Below are positions 37,688 through 46,012 of a stretch of 64,000 nt of DNA, in pieces. The notes below the pieces were generated by a model. The model ran no database searches, was not told where the DNA came from, and was given only the letters and a program-made list of their open reading frames with translations. The translations under genes were made by a program, and so were the position numbers. Position 1 is the first letter of the stretch. Every line of letters starts with the position of its first letter. Location of the stretch: positions 62,001 to 126,000 of the forward strand of contig NZ_JANCTC010000005.1 of the NCBI RefSeq assembly GCF_024297145.1, written 5' to 3'. The stretch comes from Mesorhizobium sp. LMG 17147 (GTDB lineage Bacteria; Pseudomonadota; Alphaproteobacteria; Rhizobiales; Rhizobiaceae).

Positions 37688-37860
37688 ATGGGCAATCTGC
37701 GTCTCAGGGACGGGCGCAAGATGTCATGCCTGACGTCCCATTCGAACATGACGACCGCCACCACAGTTCGGAGCCGCCGCGGCCGATGTTTCACGCCGCC
37801 GGCGGATCGAGCACCCTTGATCAAGCGACCGCGATCGAGCCATCACGGCCATCCGCGCGC

Positions 37861-37890
37861 AAAAAAGAGGCCCGGAAGGTTTCCGGGCCT
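37861..37890 (-). terminator. Rho-independent terminator of glnK-amtB
   Basis: On the minus strand AGGCCCGGAAACCTTCCGGG and CCT form a perfect GC-rich stem, followed by CTTTTTT. It lies about 80 bases after the amtB stop. Confidence 0.88.
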
Positions 37891-37967
37891 CAAGGCGTGA
37901 GTCCTTTCGGGAGCGTCACGACGGGATCTTCCCGGCACCGGCAAAACGCCGATGCCGGCCAATGCCT

Positions 37968-39308
37968 TTACGCCACCACTTCGCCGTGCTGGCTGATGTC
38001 GAGGCCTTCGACCTCTTCCTGGGTGGAAGGACGCAGGCCGACCAGCGCCTTGACGATGTAGAGGATCACGAAACTCGCGATCGCCGTCCACAGGATGGTG
38101 AAGACGATACCGTAGAGCTGCTTGCCGACGGAGGCGCCTGAGCCGAGGCTGTTGATCGCCGGATCGGCGAGCACGCCGGTCAGCAATGCGCCGATGATGC
38201 CGCCGATGCCGTGCACGCCGAATGCATCGAGCGAGTCGTCATAGCCGAACGCGTGCTTGAGCTTGACGGCCGAGACGTAGCACAGCACGCCGGCGACGAT
38301 GCCGACGATGAAGGCGCCGGTCGGATTGACGAAGCCGGAAGCCGGCGTCACCGCGACCAGGCCAGCGACGGCGCCCGAGATGATGCCGAGAACGCTCGGC
38401 TTCTTGGCGACGATCCATTCGGCGAACATCCAGGCGAGCGCCGCAGCGGCAGCGGCAACCTGGGTGTTCAGCATCGCGGCGCCGGCAAGGCCGTCGGCGG
38501 CCAGTTCCGAACCGGCGTTGAAGCCGAACCAGCCGACCCACAGCAGCGAAGCACCGATTACGGAGTAGACGAGGTTGTGCGGCGCCATGTTGGTGGTGCC
38601 GTAGCCTTCACGCTTGCCGAGAACCAGCGCGCAGACCAGGCCGGCAACACCGGCATTGATATGAACGACAGTGCCGCCGGCGAAATCGAGAACGCCGGCT
38701 GTGCCGAGGAAGCCGCCGCCCCACACCCAGTGCGCGATCGGGGCATAGACCACCAGCAGCCACGCCCCCATGAAGATGAGCAGCGCCGAGAACTTCATGC
38801 GTTCGGCGAAGGCGCCGGCAATCAGCGCCGGCGTGATGATGGCGAAGGTCATCTGGAACATCGAGAAGACGAACTCAGGGATGTTCGCCACGCCCGGCAG
38901 CCACAGCGACGAGGTGGTGATGCCGTTGTGGAAGAACTTCGAGAAGCCGCCGAGATAGGCATTCATGCCGCCGCCATCCGAGAAGGCCAGCGAGTAGCCG
39001 AACATGAACCACAGCACCGTCACCAGGCAGGTGATGGCAAAGCTCTGCATGATGGTGGCGAGCACGTTCTTCTTGCGCACCATGCCGCCATAAAACAGCG
39101 CCAGGCCCGGTATGGTCATCATCAGCACCAGCGCCGTCGAGGTCAGCATCCAGGCGGTGTTGCCGGTGTCGAGCGCGGGCGCTGGGGCAGCCGGTGCTGC
39201 CGGTGCCGCTTCCTGCGCGAACGCAGCAACCGTGCCCAGTGCAGCGAGAGCGAGCGAGCCCAAAACGGCCGCGCGTCCCGTTATCTTCAAGGTGGAAGGA
39301 ATATTCAT
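37968..39308 (-). CDS. amtB: Ammonium transporter
   Basis: Eleven-helix ammonium channel of 446 residues with a cleaved N-terminal signal peptide and an Ala-Pro-rich spacer before helix 1. GLALFYGGMVRKKNVL, the MFGYSLAFSDGG segment, VHINAGVAGLVCALVLGKRE with the first pore His, and DAFGVHGIGGIIGALLTGVL with the second pore His are present. ATG 39308 has GGAGAG upstream and was chosen over ATG 39320. It lies 31 bases after glnK, whose product blocks it under nitrogen excess. Confidence 0.96.
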   Translation of the reverse strand: MNIPSTLKITGRAAVLGSLALAALGTVAAFAQEAAPAAPAAPAPALDTGNTAWMLTSTALVLMMTIPGLALFYGGMVRKKNVLATIMQSFAITCLVTVLWFMFGYSLAFSDGGGMNAYLGGFSKFFHNGITTSSLWLPGVANIPEFVFSMFQMTFAIITPALIAGAFAERMKFSALLIFMGAWLLVVYAPIAHWVWGGGFLGTAGVLDFAGGTVVHINAGVAGLVCALVLGKREGYGTTNMAPHNLVYSVIGASLLWVGWFGFNAGSELAADGLAGAAMLNTQVAAAAAALAWMFAEWIVAKKPSVLGIISGAVAGLVAVTPASGFVNPTGAFIVGIVAGVLCYVSAVKLKHAFGYDDSLDAFGVHGIGGIIGALLTGVLADPAINSLGSGASVGKQLYGIVFTILWTAIASFVILYIVKALVGLRPSTQEEVEGLDISQHGEVVA

Positions 39309-39339
39309 TGAACTCTCCATTGGAATACGTATCGGCGGC

Positions 39340-39678
39340 TCAAAGCGCGTCGGTGTCTGTTTCGCCGGTGCGAATGCGCACCGCCTGGTCGATGCCGAAA
39401 ACGAAGATCTTGCCGTCGCCGATCTGGCCGGTCTTGGCCGCGGCGGTGATGGCTTCGACAGCCCTGTCGACCATGTCGACGGCGACCGCGACTTCGATCT
39501 TGATCTTCGGCAGGAAGCTGACCGCGTATTCCGCCCCGCGATAGATTTCCGTGTGCCCCTTCTGGCGTCCGTAGCCTTTTACTTCGGTGACGGTCAGGCC
39601 CTGGATGCCGACCGCGGTGAGCGCCTCGCGCACCTCGTCGAGCTTGAACGGCTTTATGATTGCCATCACGATCTTCAT
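39340..39678 (-). CDS. glnK: Nitrogen regulatory protein P-II
   Basis: PII signal protein of 112 residues. The T-loop carries the uridylylated Tyr51 in YRGAEYAVSFLPK; EVKGYGRQKGHTE and the B-loop TGQIGDGKIFV complete the ATP/2-oxoglutarate site. It senses 2-oxoglutarate and energy and controls AmtB, encoded next. The GlnK type, rather than GlnB, is inferred from the amtB linkage and the sigma-54-like promoter upstream. Confidence 0.95.
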   Translation of the reverse strand: MKIVMAIIKPFKLDEVREALTAVGIQGLTVTEVKGYGRQKGHTEIYRGAEYAVSFLPKIKIEVAVAVDMVDRAVEAITAAAKTGQIGDGKIFVFGIDQAVRIRTGETDTDAL

Positions 39679-39763
39679 AAGGTTTCACCCTTTGCTGTTG
39701 CGGGTCCCCGCGTTTTGCACGACTTCGCCGATCCCCATGAGAGCCGGAGAGTGCCCGCTAGGA

Positions 39764-39780
39764 TTCAAGCTCTGTGCCAA
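39764..39780 (-). promoter_or_regulatory. Sigma-54-like promoter of glnK-amtB
   Basis: On the minus strand TTGGCACAGAGCTTGAA matches the sigma-54 consensus TGGCAC-N5-TTGC except that the -12 C is A. GG and the -12 G are ten bases apart, as required. It lies about 86 bases before the glnK ATG. RpoN/NtrC control of glnK-amtB is known in proteobacteria; here it is inferred from the motif. Confidence 0.6.
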
Positions 39781-39796
39781 TTGCCGAAGCAGGGTG

Positions 39797-39811
39797 TTAA
39801 GCTGTTGTTAA
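39797..39811. promoter_or_regulatory. TTAA-N7-TTAA box upstream of the glnK promoter
   Basis: TTAA-GCTGTTG-TTAA has the CtrA half-site spacing. It lies 17 bases behind the sigma-54-like site. Because the glnK operon is nitrogen-controlled in other bacteria, this may be chance. Confidence 0.3.
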
Positions 39812-39898
39812 ACAACGAAATCGGGAAGGTTTGCCGGCTGCCTGTTCACAGTCGCGGCAACGCATATGATTAAAAAATAGGCAAATTTCGAAAAATGC

Positions 39899-40774
39899 CT
39901 ACTCCGCAGGCGGTCGCCTCAGCCGGATGAGTCCTTCTTGGGCAACCGAGGCGATCAACGTGCCGTCGCGGGCAAACAGCGAGCCGCGGGTAAAACCGCG
40001 CGATCCTTGCGTCGACGGGCTGTCTTGCGTGTACAGCATCCAGTCGTCGAGCGGGTGGCTGCGGTGGAACCACATGGCATGGTCGAGGCTGGCTGCCTGG
40101 ATATCGCGATCGAAAATGGCGCGGCCATGGGCAAAGGTTGAGGTGTCAAGCAGCGTCATGTCGGAGAGGTAAGCGAGCACAGCCGCCTGCGTGGCGCGAT
40201 CGGCCGGCACCGGACCGGTGGTGCGGATCCAGATGTTCTGCTTCGGCTCGAGCTTTTCCCGGCTGGTATAATGCTTCAGCATCACCGGCTTCATCTCGAT
40301 CGGCCGGTCGCGCTCCCAATAGCGCTTGATGCCCTCGGGCACCGCTTCGCCGAACTTGCCCAGCAATTCGCGTTGCGACAGCAACGTGTCGGGCGCCGGC
40401 ACGTCCTGCGGCATCGGCACCTGATGTTCCAGGCCGACCTCATCCTGCTGGAACGAGGCTTCCAGCGAAAAGATCGCCTGGCCGTGCTGGATCGCCACGA
40501 CGCGGCGCGTGGTGAAGGAGCCGCCGTCACGGATACGGTCGACCTCGTAGATGATCGGCACCTTGGTGTCGCCCGGCCGCATGAAATAGCCATGCAGTGA
40601 GTGCACATAGCGCTCGGGCTCAACCGTTCGCTGTGCGGCGACCAGCGCCTGGGCGATGGTCTGGCCGCCGAAGATGCGCTGCCAGTCGAGCTTGGGGCTG
40701 CGACCACGATACAGGTTGTGTTCCAGCTGCTCGAGGTCGAGAATGCCGAGAAGCTCGTCCATGGCTGCCGTCAT
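39899..40774 (-). CDS. tesB: Acyl-CoA thioesterase II
   Basis: Double hot-dog thioesterase of 291 residues that hydrolyses medium- and long-chain acyl-CoA. RIFGGQTIAQALVAAQRTV, SLHGYFMRPGDTKVPIIYEV, and the C-terminal DHAMWFHRSHPLDDWMLYTQ plus GSLFARDGTLIASVAQEGL include the catalytic Asp, Thr/Ser and Gln positions of TesB. ATG 40774 or ATG 40762 may be used. It is divergent from the UbiH-type gene. Confidence 0.95.
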   Translation of the reverse strand: MTAAMDELLGILDLEQLEHNLYRGRSPKLDWQRIFGGQTIAQALVAAQRTVEPERYVHSLHGYFMRPGDTKVPIIYEVDRIRDGGSFTTRRVVAIQHGQAIFSLEASFQQDEVGLEHQVPMPQDVPAPDTLLSQRELLGKFGEAVPEGIKRYWERDRPIEMKPVMLKHYTSREKLEPKQNIWIRTTGPVPADRATQAAVLAYLSDMTLLDTSTFAHGRAIFDRDIQAASLDHAMWFHRSHPLDDWMLYTQDSPSTQGSRGFTRGSLFARDGTLIASVAQEGLIRLRRPPAE

Positions 40775-40874
40775 CTTGACCTCGCCGCAAAATTACCATG
40801 GCGGTTTCCGACAGGAACAGCGGGCAGTCAAGGGCGGAAAGCCCGGCGACGGTCAGGCTGCGAAAGGAATTGCG

Positions 40875-42119
40875 ATGGTGGACAGCAAGAATTCGCTCGA
40901 CGTTCTTGTCGCCGGCGCCGGCTATGTCGGCCTGGCCGCCGCCGTATCGCTGAAGCAGGCGCGGCCGAGCCTTGCCGTTGCCGTCGTCGATGCAGCACCC
41001 GCCGGGGTCTGGCGGAAGGACGGCCGCGCCTCGGCGATTGCCGCCGCCGCGTGCCGCATGCTCGACCAGCTCGGCGTCTGGAACGAGATCGCGCCGGAGG
41101 CGCAGGCGATCACCGAAATGATCGTCACTGATTCGCGCACATCCGATCCGGTCCGCCCGGTGTTCCTCACTTTCGATGGCGAGGTCGCGCCCGGCGAACC
41201 CTTCGCGCATATGGTCGCCAACAAGGATTTGAACGGCGCCTTGCGCCGGCGCGCCGAACAACTCGGCATCGGCATCATCGAAGGCGTCGCCGTCAGCGCC
41301 TTCGACATCAACGGCGCCGGCATAACCGTGCATCTTGCCGACGGCGCGACGCTGAAGGCGCGGCTGCTGGTTGCCGCCGACGGCGTCAATTCGAAGCTGC
41401 GCGACATGGCCGGCATCAAGACGGTGAAATGGGAGTATGGCCAGTCCGGCATCGTCTGCACGGTGGCGCATGAGCGGCCGCACAACGGCCGCGCCGAAGA
41501 GCATTTCCTTCCCGCAGGCCCGTTTGCCACGCTGCCGCTCAAGCCGGGCAAGGACGGCACCAACCGCTCGTCGATCGTCTGGGTCGAACGGTCGCAGGAT
41601 GCCGACAAGCTGGTCGGTGGCGACACCCTGGTCCTGGAATATGAGCTCGAGCAGCGCTTTGGCCTGAAACTCGGCGAAATCCATATCGCCGACAAGCCGC
41701 GTGCCTGGCCGCTTGGGCTGATCATTGCGCGCGCCTTCGTCGCGCCGCGCATCGCCTTGGCCGGCGACGCCGCCCACGGCATCCACCCGATCGCCGGCCA
41801 GGGCCTGAATCTCGGCTTCAAGGACGTGGCGGCGCTGGCCGAAGTGGTGGTTGAGGCCGACCGGCTCGGCCAGGACATCGGCGCGCTGGACGTGCTTGAG
41901 CGCTACCAGCAATGGCGGCGTTTCGACACGGTGCAGATGGGCATCACCACCGATGTGCTGAACCGGCTGTTTTCCAACGATTTCGGCCCGCTGCGCACTT
42001 TGCGCGACATCGGCCTCGGCCTTGTCGAGCGCATGCCGCGGCTGAAGGGGTTCTTCATCCGCCAGGCGTCGGGTCTGTCCGGCGACACGCCGAAACTGTT
42101 GAAGGGCGAGGCGATCTAG
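40875..42119 (+). CDS. UbiH/UbiF/Coq6-family FAD monooxygenase
   Basis: Flavin hydroxylase of 414 residues for ubiquinone ring hydroxylation. VLVAGAGYVGLAAAVSLKQA is the ADP-binding fold, LLVAADGVNSKLRDMAGI is the DG motif, and IALAGDAAHGIHPIAGQGLN plus LGFKDVAALAEVV is the second FAD motif with ubiquinone-specific GQGLN. ATG 40875 with AAGGAATT upstream was chosen. Which ring position it hydroxylates (UbiH, UbiF, UbiI or UbiL class) cannot be decided, so no symbol is given. Confidence 0.92.
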   Translation: MVDSKNSLDVLVAGAGYVGLAAAVSLKQARPSLAVAVVDAAPAGVWRKDGRASAIAAAACRMLDQLGVWNEIAPEAQAITEMIVTDSRTSDPVRPVFLTFDGEVAPGEPFAHMVANKDLNGALRRRAEQLGIGIIEGVAVSAFDINGAGITVHLADGATLKARLLVAADGVNSKLRDMAGIKTVKWEYGQSGIVCTVAHERPHNGRAEEHFLPAGPFATLPLKPGKDGTNRSSIVWVERSQDADKLVGGDTLVLEYELEQRFGLKLGEIHIADKPRAWPLGLIIARAFVAPRIALAGDAAHGIHPIAGQGLNLGFKDVAALAEVVVEADRLGQDIGALDVLERYQQWRRFDTVQMGITTDVLNRLFSNDFGPLRTLRDIGLGLVERMPRLKGFFIRQASGLSGDTPKLLKGEAI

Positions 42120-42153
42120 GGCCGGCAAGCGCGCGCGTTTTACTAGCGTTCGG

Positions 42154-42681
42154 TCAGTTGACCTCAAAGCCTAGCTTCTGGCGCAGCCGAAGCATGCGCT
42201 GGTCGGGAATCGGCAGGTTTTGTCCACCAGCTTCCGCCGCACGGCTGACCATTCGCAGCAGATCGTTCCTTTCAGCTGCGTCGAGCCGTTCGCGCAGAAA
42301 CGGTGCCAGCTTGTCGATGACGACCGTGGCGTCGTCGCTTTGCGATGCCGCCCATTTGGCGTAGATCACGGCTTCATCGGTCTGCTTTTTGTCGGCGATC
42401 TCCGAGATCGCCGATCGAATGGCGGCTTCGCGTTGCGGCAGCACAGGACCATGCTCGGAAACAATCGCGGTGATCAGCGTCGCGGCCGCGACGACCGGAT
42501 CGTCGATCGCCGTCAGCGGCGAGAGCGCCGCCTGCTTGCGCAGCTTCTTGCGGCGGATATTGCCCTGGACGCGGCCAACGACGTCGGCAACCTCACGCGC
42601 CGCGTCGTTCATGATCTTCAGCCGGTACCACCAGAACGCCGCTGCCCCAAGCAGGCCGATTGCAGCAATCAATATATGCAT
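42154..42681 (-). CDS. Membrane-anchored TerB-like helical protein
   Basis: Protein of 175 residues with one N-terminal membrane helix (ILIAAIGLLGAAAFWWYRL), a basic linker (RRKKLRKQ) and a helical domain at about 60-170: DDPVVAAATLITAIVSEHGP and VIYAKWAASQSDDATVVIDK then LAPFLRERL resembles the COG4103/TerB-like fold, without the clear DG acidic metal pairs of the 9.6 kb paralogue. ATG 42681 starts just before the helix. Function unknown. Confidence 0.72.
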   Translation of the reverse strand: MHILIAAIGLLGAAAFWWYRLKIMNDAAREVADVVGRVQGNIRRKKLRKQAALSPLTAIDDPVVAAATLITAIVSEHGPVLPQREAAIRSAISEIADKKQTDEAVIYAKWAASQSDDATVVIDKLAPFLRERLDAAERNDLLRMVSRAAEAGGQNLPIPDQRMLRLRQKLGFEVN

Positions 42682-42824
42682 ACCCCAAGATCCCCAATCT
42701 CGGGCGACGATAGGAGAAGTATTGCTTCGCTTCAACACGCAAAAGTTGCATCGATCGAAGAAAACGAAAGCCTGCGCCAGTCATCGGCCGCCATCACTTT
42801 GCCAAGGATCGTATCGGGACATCC

Positions 42825-43181
42825 CTACGACCCCGGCACGTTGTAGATCGCCCGCACCTCGATCGTGCCGATTTCGGCTAGCGGAATGCCGCCGGCGATC
42901 TCCAGCGCCTCCTCGAGATCCCCGGCCTCGATCATGACGAAACCGAGCAGCTGCTCCTTGGTCTCGGCGAAGGGGCCGTCAGTGACCAGCCGCTTGCCCT
43001 GGCGCCGGCGCACGGTCTTCGATGTCTTCACCGATTGCAGCGCCTGCGCGATGATCAGGCGGCCGCTTTGCGCCACCGACCTGTCATAGGCCAGCGAATC
43101 GGCGTCGAGCTTGGCCAGCCTCGCAGGCGTCATTGCGTAGAGATCTTTTTCTTCACCATAGACCAGGCAAACGTATTTCAT
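42825..43181 (-). CDS. YciI/DGPF-domain protein
   Basis: Cytoplasmic protein of 118 residues of the YCII-related DGPF group. MKYVCLVYGEE at the N-terminus, the motif VTDGPFAETKEQLLGFVMIE and a final EVRAIYNV are diagnostic. Genes of this type often lie beside ECF sigma factors, but none is present here. ATG 43181 has GGAGGT upstream, and this ribosome site lies inside the stop-codon region of the preceding small ORF, suggesting coupling. Confidence 0.92.
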   Translation of the reverse strand: MKYVCLVYGEEKDLYAMTPARLAKLDADSLAYDRSVAQSGRLIIAQALQSVKTSKTVRRRQGKRLVTDGPFAETKEQLLGFVMIEAGDLEEALEIAGGIPLAEIGTIEVRAIYNVPGS

Positions 43182-43183
43182 CT

Positions 43184-43402
43184 TTACCTCCATTCCTGGG
43201 TTGGACCGTAGGACGAGGCTACGGAAACATTGGCCGGGCCTTTGGCCGCTGCATAATCGAGAAAGGACACCGCAATGCCGATAATGGCAATCGCCGCAAG
43301 CAGCCGGCCGAAGCCGGAAGGCGGCAGGCGCGACCAGTCGGCTTGTTGTTCACCGGCCATGTGGCTGGTGCTTGTCCAGTGAGCAGAAAACAGATTGTTC
43401 AT
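43184..43402 (-). CDS. Small membrane protein, 72 residues, unknown
   Basis: Candidate gene, not a known family. ATG 43402 is preceded by GGAGGACC; the protein has one predicted helix at about 36-54 (LLAAIAIIGIAVSFLDYAAA) after a polar N-terminus. Its TAA stop is two bases before the YciI-type ATG, and its last codons form that gene's ribosome site. A clean start signal, a membrane helix and tight coupling favour a real gene, but homologues could not be checked. Confidence 0.55.
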   Translation of the reverse strand: MNNLFSAHWTSTSHMAGEQQADWSRLPPSGFGRLLAAIAIIGIAVSFLDYAAAKGPANVSVASSYGPTQEWR

Positions 43403-43624
43403 GTGGTCCTCCATCCGGCCACCAATTCCATGGCCGCCCGCAGGACGGCCGGGACAGATGGAAGTCGACATTTTTGCACGCGTATTTTTTCGAATTTTTT
43501 TCGCTCGAACATGGTGTGTCACGCTGCCGCCGATACGAAAGCGTGGGTGGCCTTCGCTCCGGCGCGCGCTATAGTCGACCGGACGCCGACTACGGGCTCA
43601 ATCACGACAATCAAGGAGGAATTG

Positions 43625-44050
43625 ATGGACCGCACCGCCAACGCCGTTTGGAAAGGCAGTTTCAAGGAAGGCAAAGGCACGCTCGATACCCAGAGCGGGA
43701 CGCTGAAAGGCACGCCCTATTCTGCCAAGATGCGTTTCGAGGACGAGAGCGGCAAATCCGGCACCAACCCGGAAGAGCTGATCGCCGCCGCCCATGCCGG
43801 CTGCTTTGCCATGCAACTTGCGCATCTTCTTGCCGAGAACGGCACTCCGGCTACCGAGCTCGACGCCAAGGCCGTGGTGACACTGGTCCCCGGCACCGGC
43901 ATCACCGGCAGCGCGATCACGCTGGTCGGCAAGGTACCGGGCATCGATGCCGCCAAATTCCAGGAACTAGCCGAAAAAGCCAAGGGCGGATGCCCGGTCT
44001 CGAAGGCGCTCGGCGCCATCAAGGTATCGCTCGACGCCAGACTCGGCTGA
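43625..44050 (+). CDS. OsmC-family peroxiredoxin
   Basis: Hydroperoxide-reducing protein of 141 residues. The peroxidatic Cys60 is in AAAHAGCFAMQLAHLL and the resolving Cys123 in AKGGCPVSKALG; NPEELIAAAH is the family signature. Length and the start sequence MDRTANAVWKG match OsmC rather than Ohr. AAGGAGG precedes ATG 43625, and the 200 bases upstream are AT-rich and divergent from the small membrane protein gene. Confidence 0.95.
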   Translation: MDRTANAVWKGSFKEGKGTLDTQSGTLKGTPYSAKMRFEDESGKSGTNPEELIAAAHAGCFAMQLAHLLAENGTPATELDAKAVVTLVPGTGITGSAITLVGKVPGIDAAKFQELAEKAKGGCPVSKALGAIKVSLDARLG

Positions 44051-44353
44051 GGGGCGAGGTTCGGGGCAATCGGTTCAGACAGATGGACCCCAATTGTTGA
44101 GGCCGGCGCTGCCCCTCACCCGTCCACCGGGCATTTCTCCCCGTATAGTGAAGGGGAGAAAGAAGCTGGCCCCAGCCGCGGCACCCTTCTTGCTACGCTA
44201 ACTATTGGGCGAAACCGTCGATGAGAACGTCCTCTCCCCGTCACTATACGGGGAGAGGACGCCGGTAGGCGGGTGAGAGGCAGCGCTAGCCGATCGAAAG
44301 CGGCAACGAACATGTCACCTTGAGGGCGCTGTCCGCCAACGTCTCGAAAATCC
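44051..44353. other. 303-base gap occupied by a second repeat family
   Basis: No gene. Most of the gap is the inverted repeat pair 44110-44288. It lies between two convergent genes, osmC-like (plus) and YceH (minus), so it may also serve in transcription termination. Confidence 0.6.
44110..44288. repeat. Inverted pair of palindromic repeats, second family
   Basis: The left copy (44110-44170) reads GCCCCTCACCCGTCCACCGG then TTTCTCCCCGTATAGTGA; the right copy (44228-44288) reads CCCCGTCACTATACGGGGAG then GGCGGGTGAGAGGCAGCG. Each copy has its own CTCCCC/GGGGAG stem, and the two copies are inverted. The sequence differs from the other REP-like family in the window. Confidence 0.85.
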
Positions 44354-44992
44354 TTATCGCCCATCGCCGGTCAGCGCATCCAGGCGGGCGCGCAATGCCG
44401 CGACCTCCTCCTCGAGGGCCTGCACGCGCGTCTCCAGATCCGAGGCCGGCGAGGACGATTGCAGGGGCGCTGCTGCAGTCGACAGCTGCACCGGCCCGCT
44501 GAGCAGATGGACATAGCGATCCTCGCGCTGGCCGGGGCCGCGATCGATCTGCTGCACCAGCGGCGGCCTTCGGCCGATCAGCAGATCGAGATTGCCGCGA
44601 AGCTCGTCGATCGACGGCAACCGCGCCAGGCGCTCGCTTCGCGCCAGCAATTCATAGGCCGTCTGCGGGCCGCGCAGCAACAACAGGCCGAGCAGCGCGA
44701 TCTGCGCCGAGGTCAGGGAAAAGCGCTGCGCCACGACATGCTCATAGCGCTCGACGCGCGACGCGAACACCTGCCTGACGAGGCCCTTCTGCTCGAGCTG
44801 GCCAAGCGCCCGTCTGACCTCGGCAAGCTCGACCGACATTACCGGCTCGCGCGCCGTTTTCTGGTTGGCCGCCGCATGTGCTGCATTGAGCGTCAGCGGA
44901 TAGACGTCCGGCGTCAGTTCCTTCTTCTCGATCAGGCTGCCGAGGACGCGCGCTTCGATGGGCGAGAGGACGGGAAGGTCGGAGTCGGTCAT
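44354..44992 (-). CDS. YceH (DUF480) family protein
   Basis: Protein of 212 residues with two winged-helix domains. LSPIEARVLGSLIEKKELTP and YPLTLNAAHAAANQKTAREP form the DUF480 signature; LLLLRGPQTAYELLARSER and the basic RRPPLVQQIDRGPGQREDRY belong to the second domain. A coiled coil (SDLETRVQALEEEVAALRAR) ends the protein. ATG 44992 is chosen; the frame remains open upstream only because it reads through a REP-like repeat. Function unknown. Confidence 0.93.
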   Translation of the reverse strand: MTDSDLPVLSPIEARVLGSLIEKKELTPDVYPLTLNAAHAAANQKTAREPVMSVELAEVRRALGQLEQKGLVRQVFASRVERYEHVVAQRFSLTSAQIALLGLLLLRGPQTAYELLARSERLARLPSIDELRGNLDLLIGRRPPLVQQIDRGPGQREDRYVHLLSGPVQLSTAAAPLQSSSPASDLETRVQALEEEVAALRARLDALTGDGR

Positions 44993-45016
44993 TGGATCGG
45001 CTATCCTTCTGAGGCC

Positions 45017-45192
45017 GGAGGGACAGCACCCCCCTCTGTCCTGCCGGACATCTCCCCCGCAAGGGGGGAGATCGGCAGCTTCAACGCTGTGCGTCCATTC
45101 TTGCAATGGTGGAGATTAGCGAAAGCCAAGATGACGGCCAATCTCCCCCGTTGCGGGGGAGATGTCCGGCAGGACAGAGGGGGGCGCGAAGG
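45017..45192. repeat. REP-like palindrome pair, locus 3
   Basis: The left copy (45017-45078) starts GGAGGGACAGCACCCCCC and the right copy (45138-45192) is its inversion, ending AGAGGGGGGCGCGAAGGA. The spacer has GGAGATTAGCGAAAGCC (45111-45127), nearly identical to the spacer of locus 1. It separates sdhB from the YceH gene. Confidence 0.87.
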
Positions 45193-45232
45193 ATCGCTAC
45201 GGACAACACGATCGGCAACGCCGCCAGCCCCC

Positions 45233-46012
45233 TTATACCCGTCGCTCCACCATCATCTTCTTGATCTCGGCGATCGCCTTGGCCGGGTTGAGCCCCTTGG
45301 GGCAGGTCTGGGCGCAGTTCATGATGGTGTGGCAGCGATAGAGCCGGAACGGGTCTTCGAGATTGTCGAGCCGCTCGCCCGTCGCCTCGTCCCTGGAATC
45401 GATCAGCCAGCGATAGGCCTGCAGAAGCGTCGCCGGGCCGAGATAGCGATCGCCGTTCCACCAGTAGCTCGGGCAGGAGGTCGAGCAGCAGGCGCACAAT
45501 ATGCACTCGTAGAGCCCGTCGAGCTTTTCGCGGTCCTCGTGGCTTTGCAGCCATTCCTTGGCCGGCTCGGGCGACACCGTCTTCAGCCAGGGTTCGATCG
45601 AGGCGTGCTGGGCGTAGAAATTGGTGAGGTCGGGCACGAGGTCCTTGACCACGGCCATATGCGGCAGCGGATAGACCTTGACCGCGCCGGAAATGTCGTC
45701 GCAGCCCTTGGTGCAGGCGAGCGTGTTCGACCCGTCGATGTTCATGGCGCAGGACCCGCAAATGCCTTCGCGGCAGGAGCGGCGCAGCGTCAGCGTCGGG
45801 TCGATCTTATTCTTGATCCAGAGCAGCGCGTCGAGCACCATCGGCCCGCAATCGTCCATGTCGACGAAATATGTATCCATGCGCGGGTTCTCGTCATCGT
45901 CCGGCGACCAGCGGTAGATGCGGTATTCGCGCAGATTGGTGGCACCCTCCGGCTTCGGCCAGGTTTTTCCGGCCATGATTTTCGAGTTTTTCGGAAGCGT
46001 GAGTTCGACCAT
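45233..46012 (-). CDS. sdhB: Succinate dehydrogenase iron-sulfur subunit
   Basis: Electron-transfer subunit of complex II, 259 residues, peripheral on the inner membrane. The 2Fe-2S ligands are in [16 protein letters not shown] plus a later Cys (LACTKGC); the 4Fe-4S and 3Fe-4S sites are [17 protein letters not shown] and [20 protein letters not shown] 46012 shares its A with the DUF3052 stop (TAATG), so translation is coupled. It is the last gene of the sdh operon. Confidence 0.97.
   Translation of the reverse strand: MVELTLPKNSKIMAGKTWPKPEGATNLREYRIYRWSPDDDENPRMDTYFVDMDDCGPMVLDALLWIKNKIDPTLTLRRSCREGICGSCAMNIDGSNTLACTKGCDDISGAVKVYPLPHMAVVKDLVPDLTNFYAQHASIEPWLKTVSPEPAKEWLQSHEDREKLDGLYECILCACCSTSCPSYWWNGDRYLGPATLLQAYRWLIDSRDEATGERLDNLEDPFRLYRCHTIMNCAQTCPKGLNPAKAIAEIKKMMVERRV

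Larger units (their letters stand above)
37590..37967. other. 378-base gap between ftsK and amtB
   Basis: No gene is supported. It contains the ftsK promoter region with a CtrA-like box (37671-37685) and the amtB terminator (37861-37890). Overlapping reading frames here are GC-rich shadows without ribosome sites. Confidence 0.6.

Noticed and set aside
42154..42681. Idea that the two TerB-like genes mark a tellurite-resistance operon
   Set aside because: They are 32 kb apart, dissimilar, and no terC, terD or terE gene is present.
44993..45106. N-terminal extension of YceH
   Set aside because: The added residues are a translation of the REP-like repeat (for example [14 protein letters not shown]); the same peptide appears at other copies.
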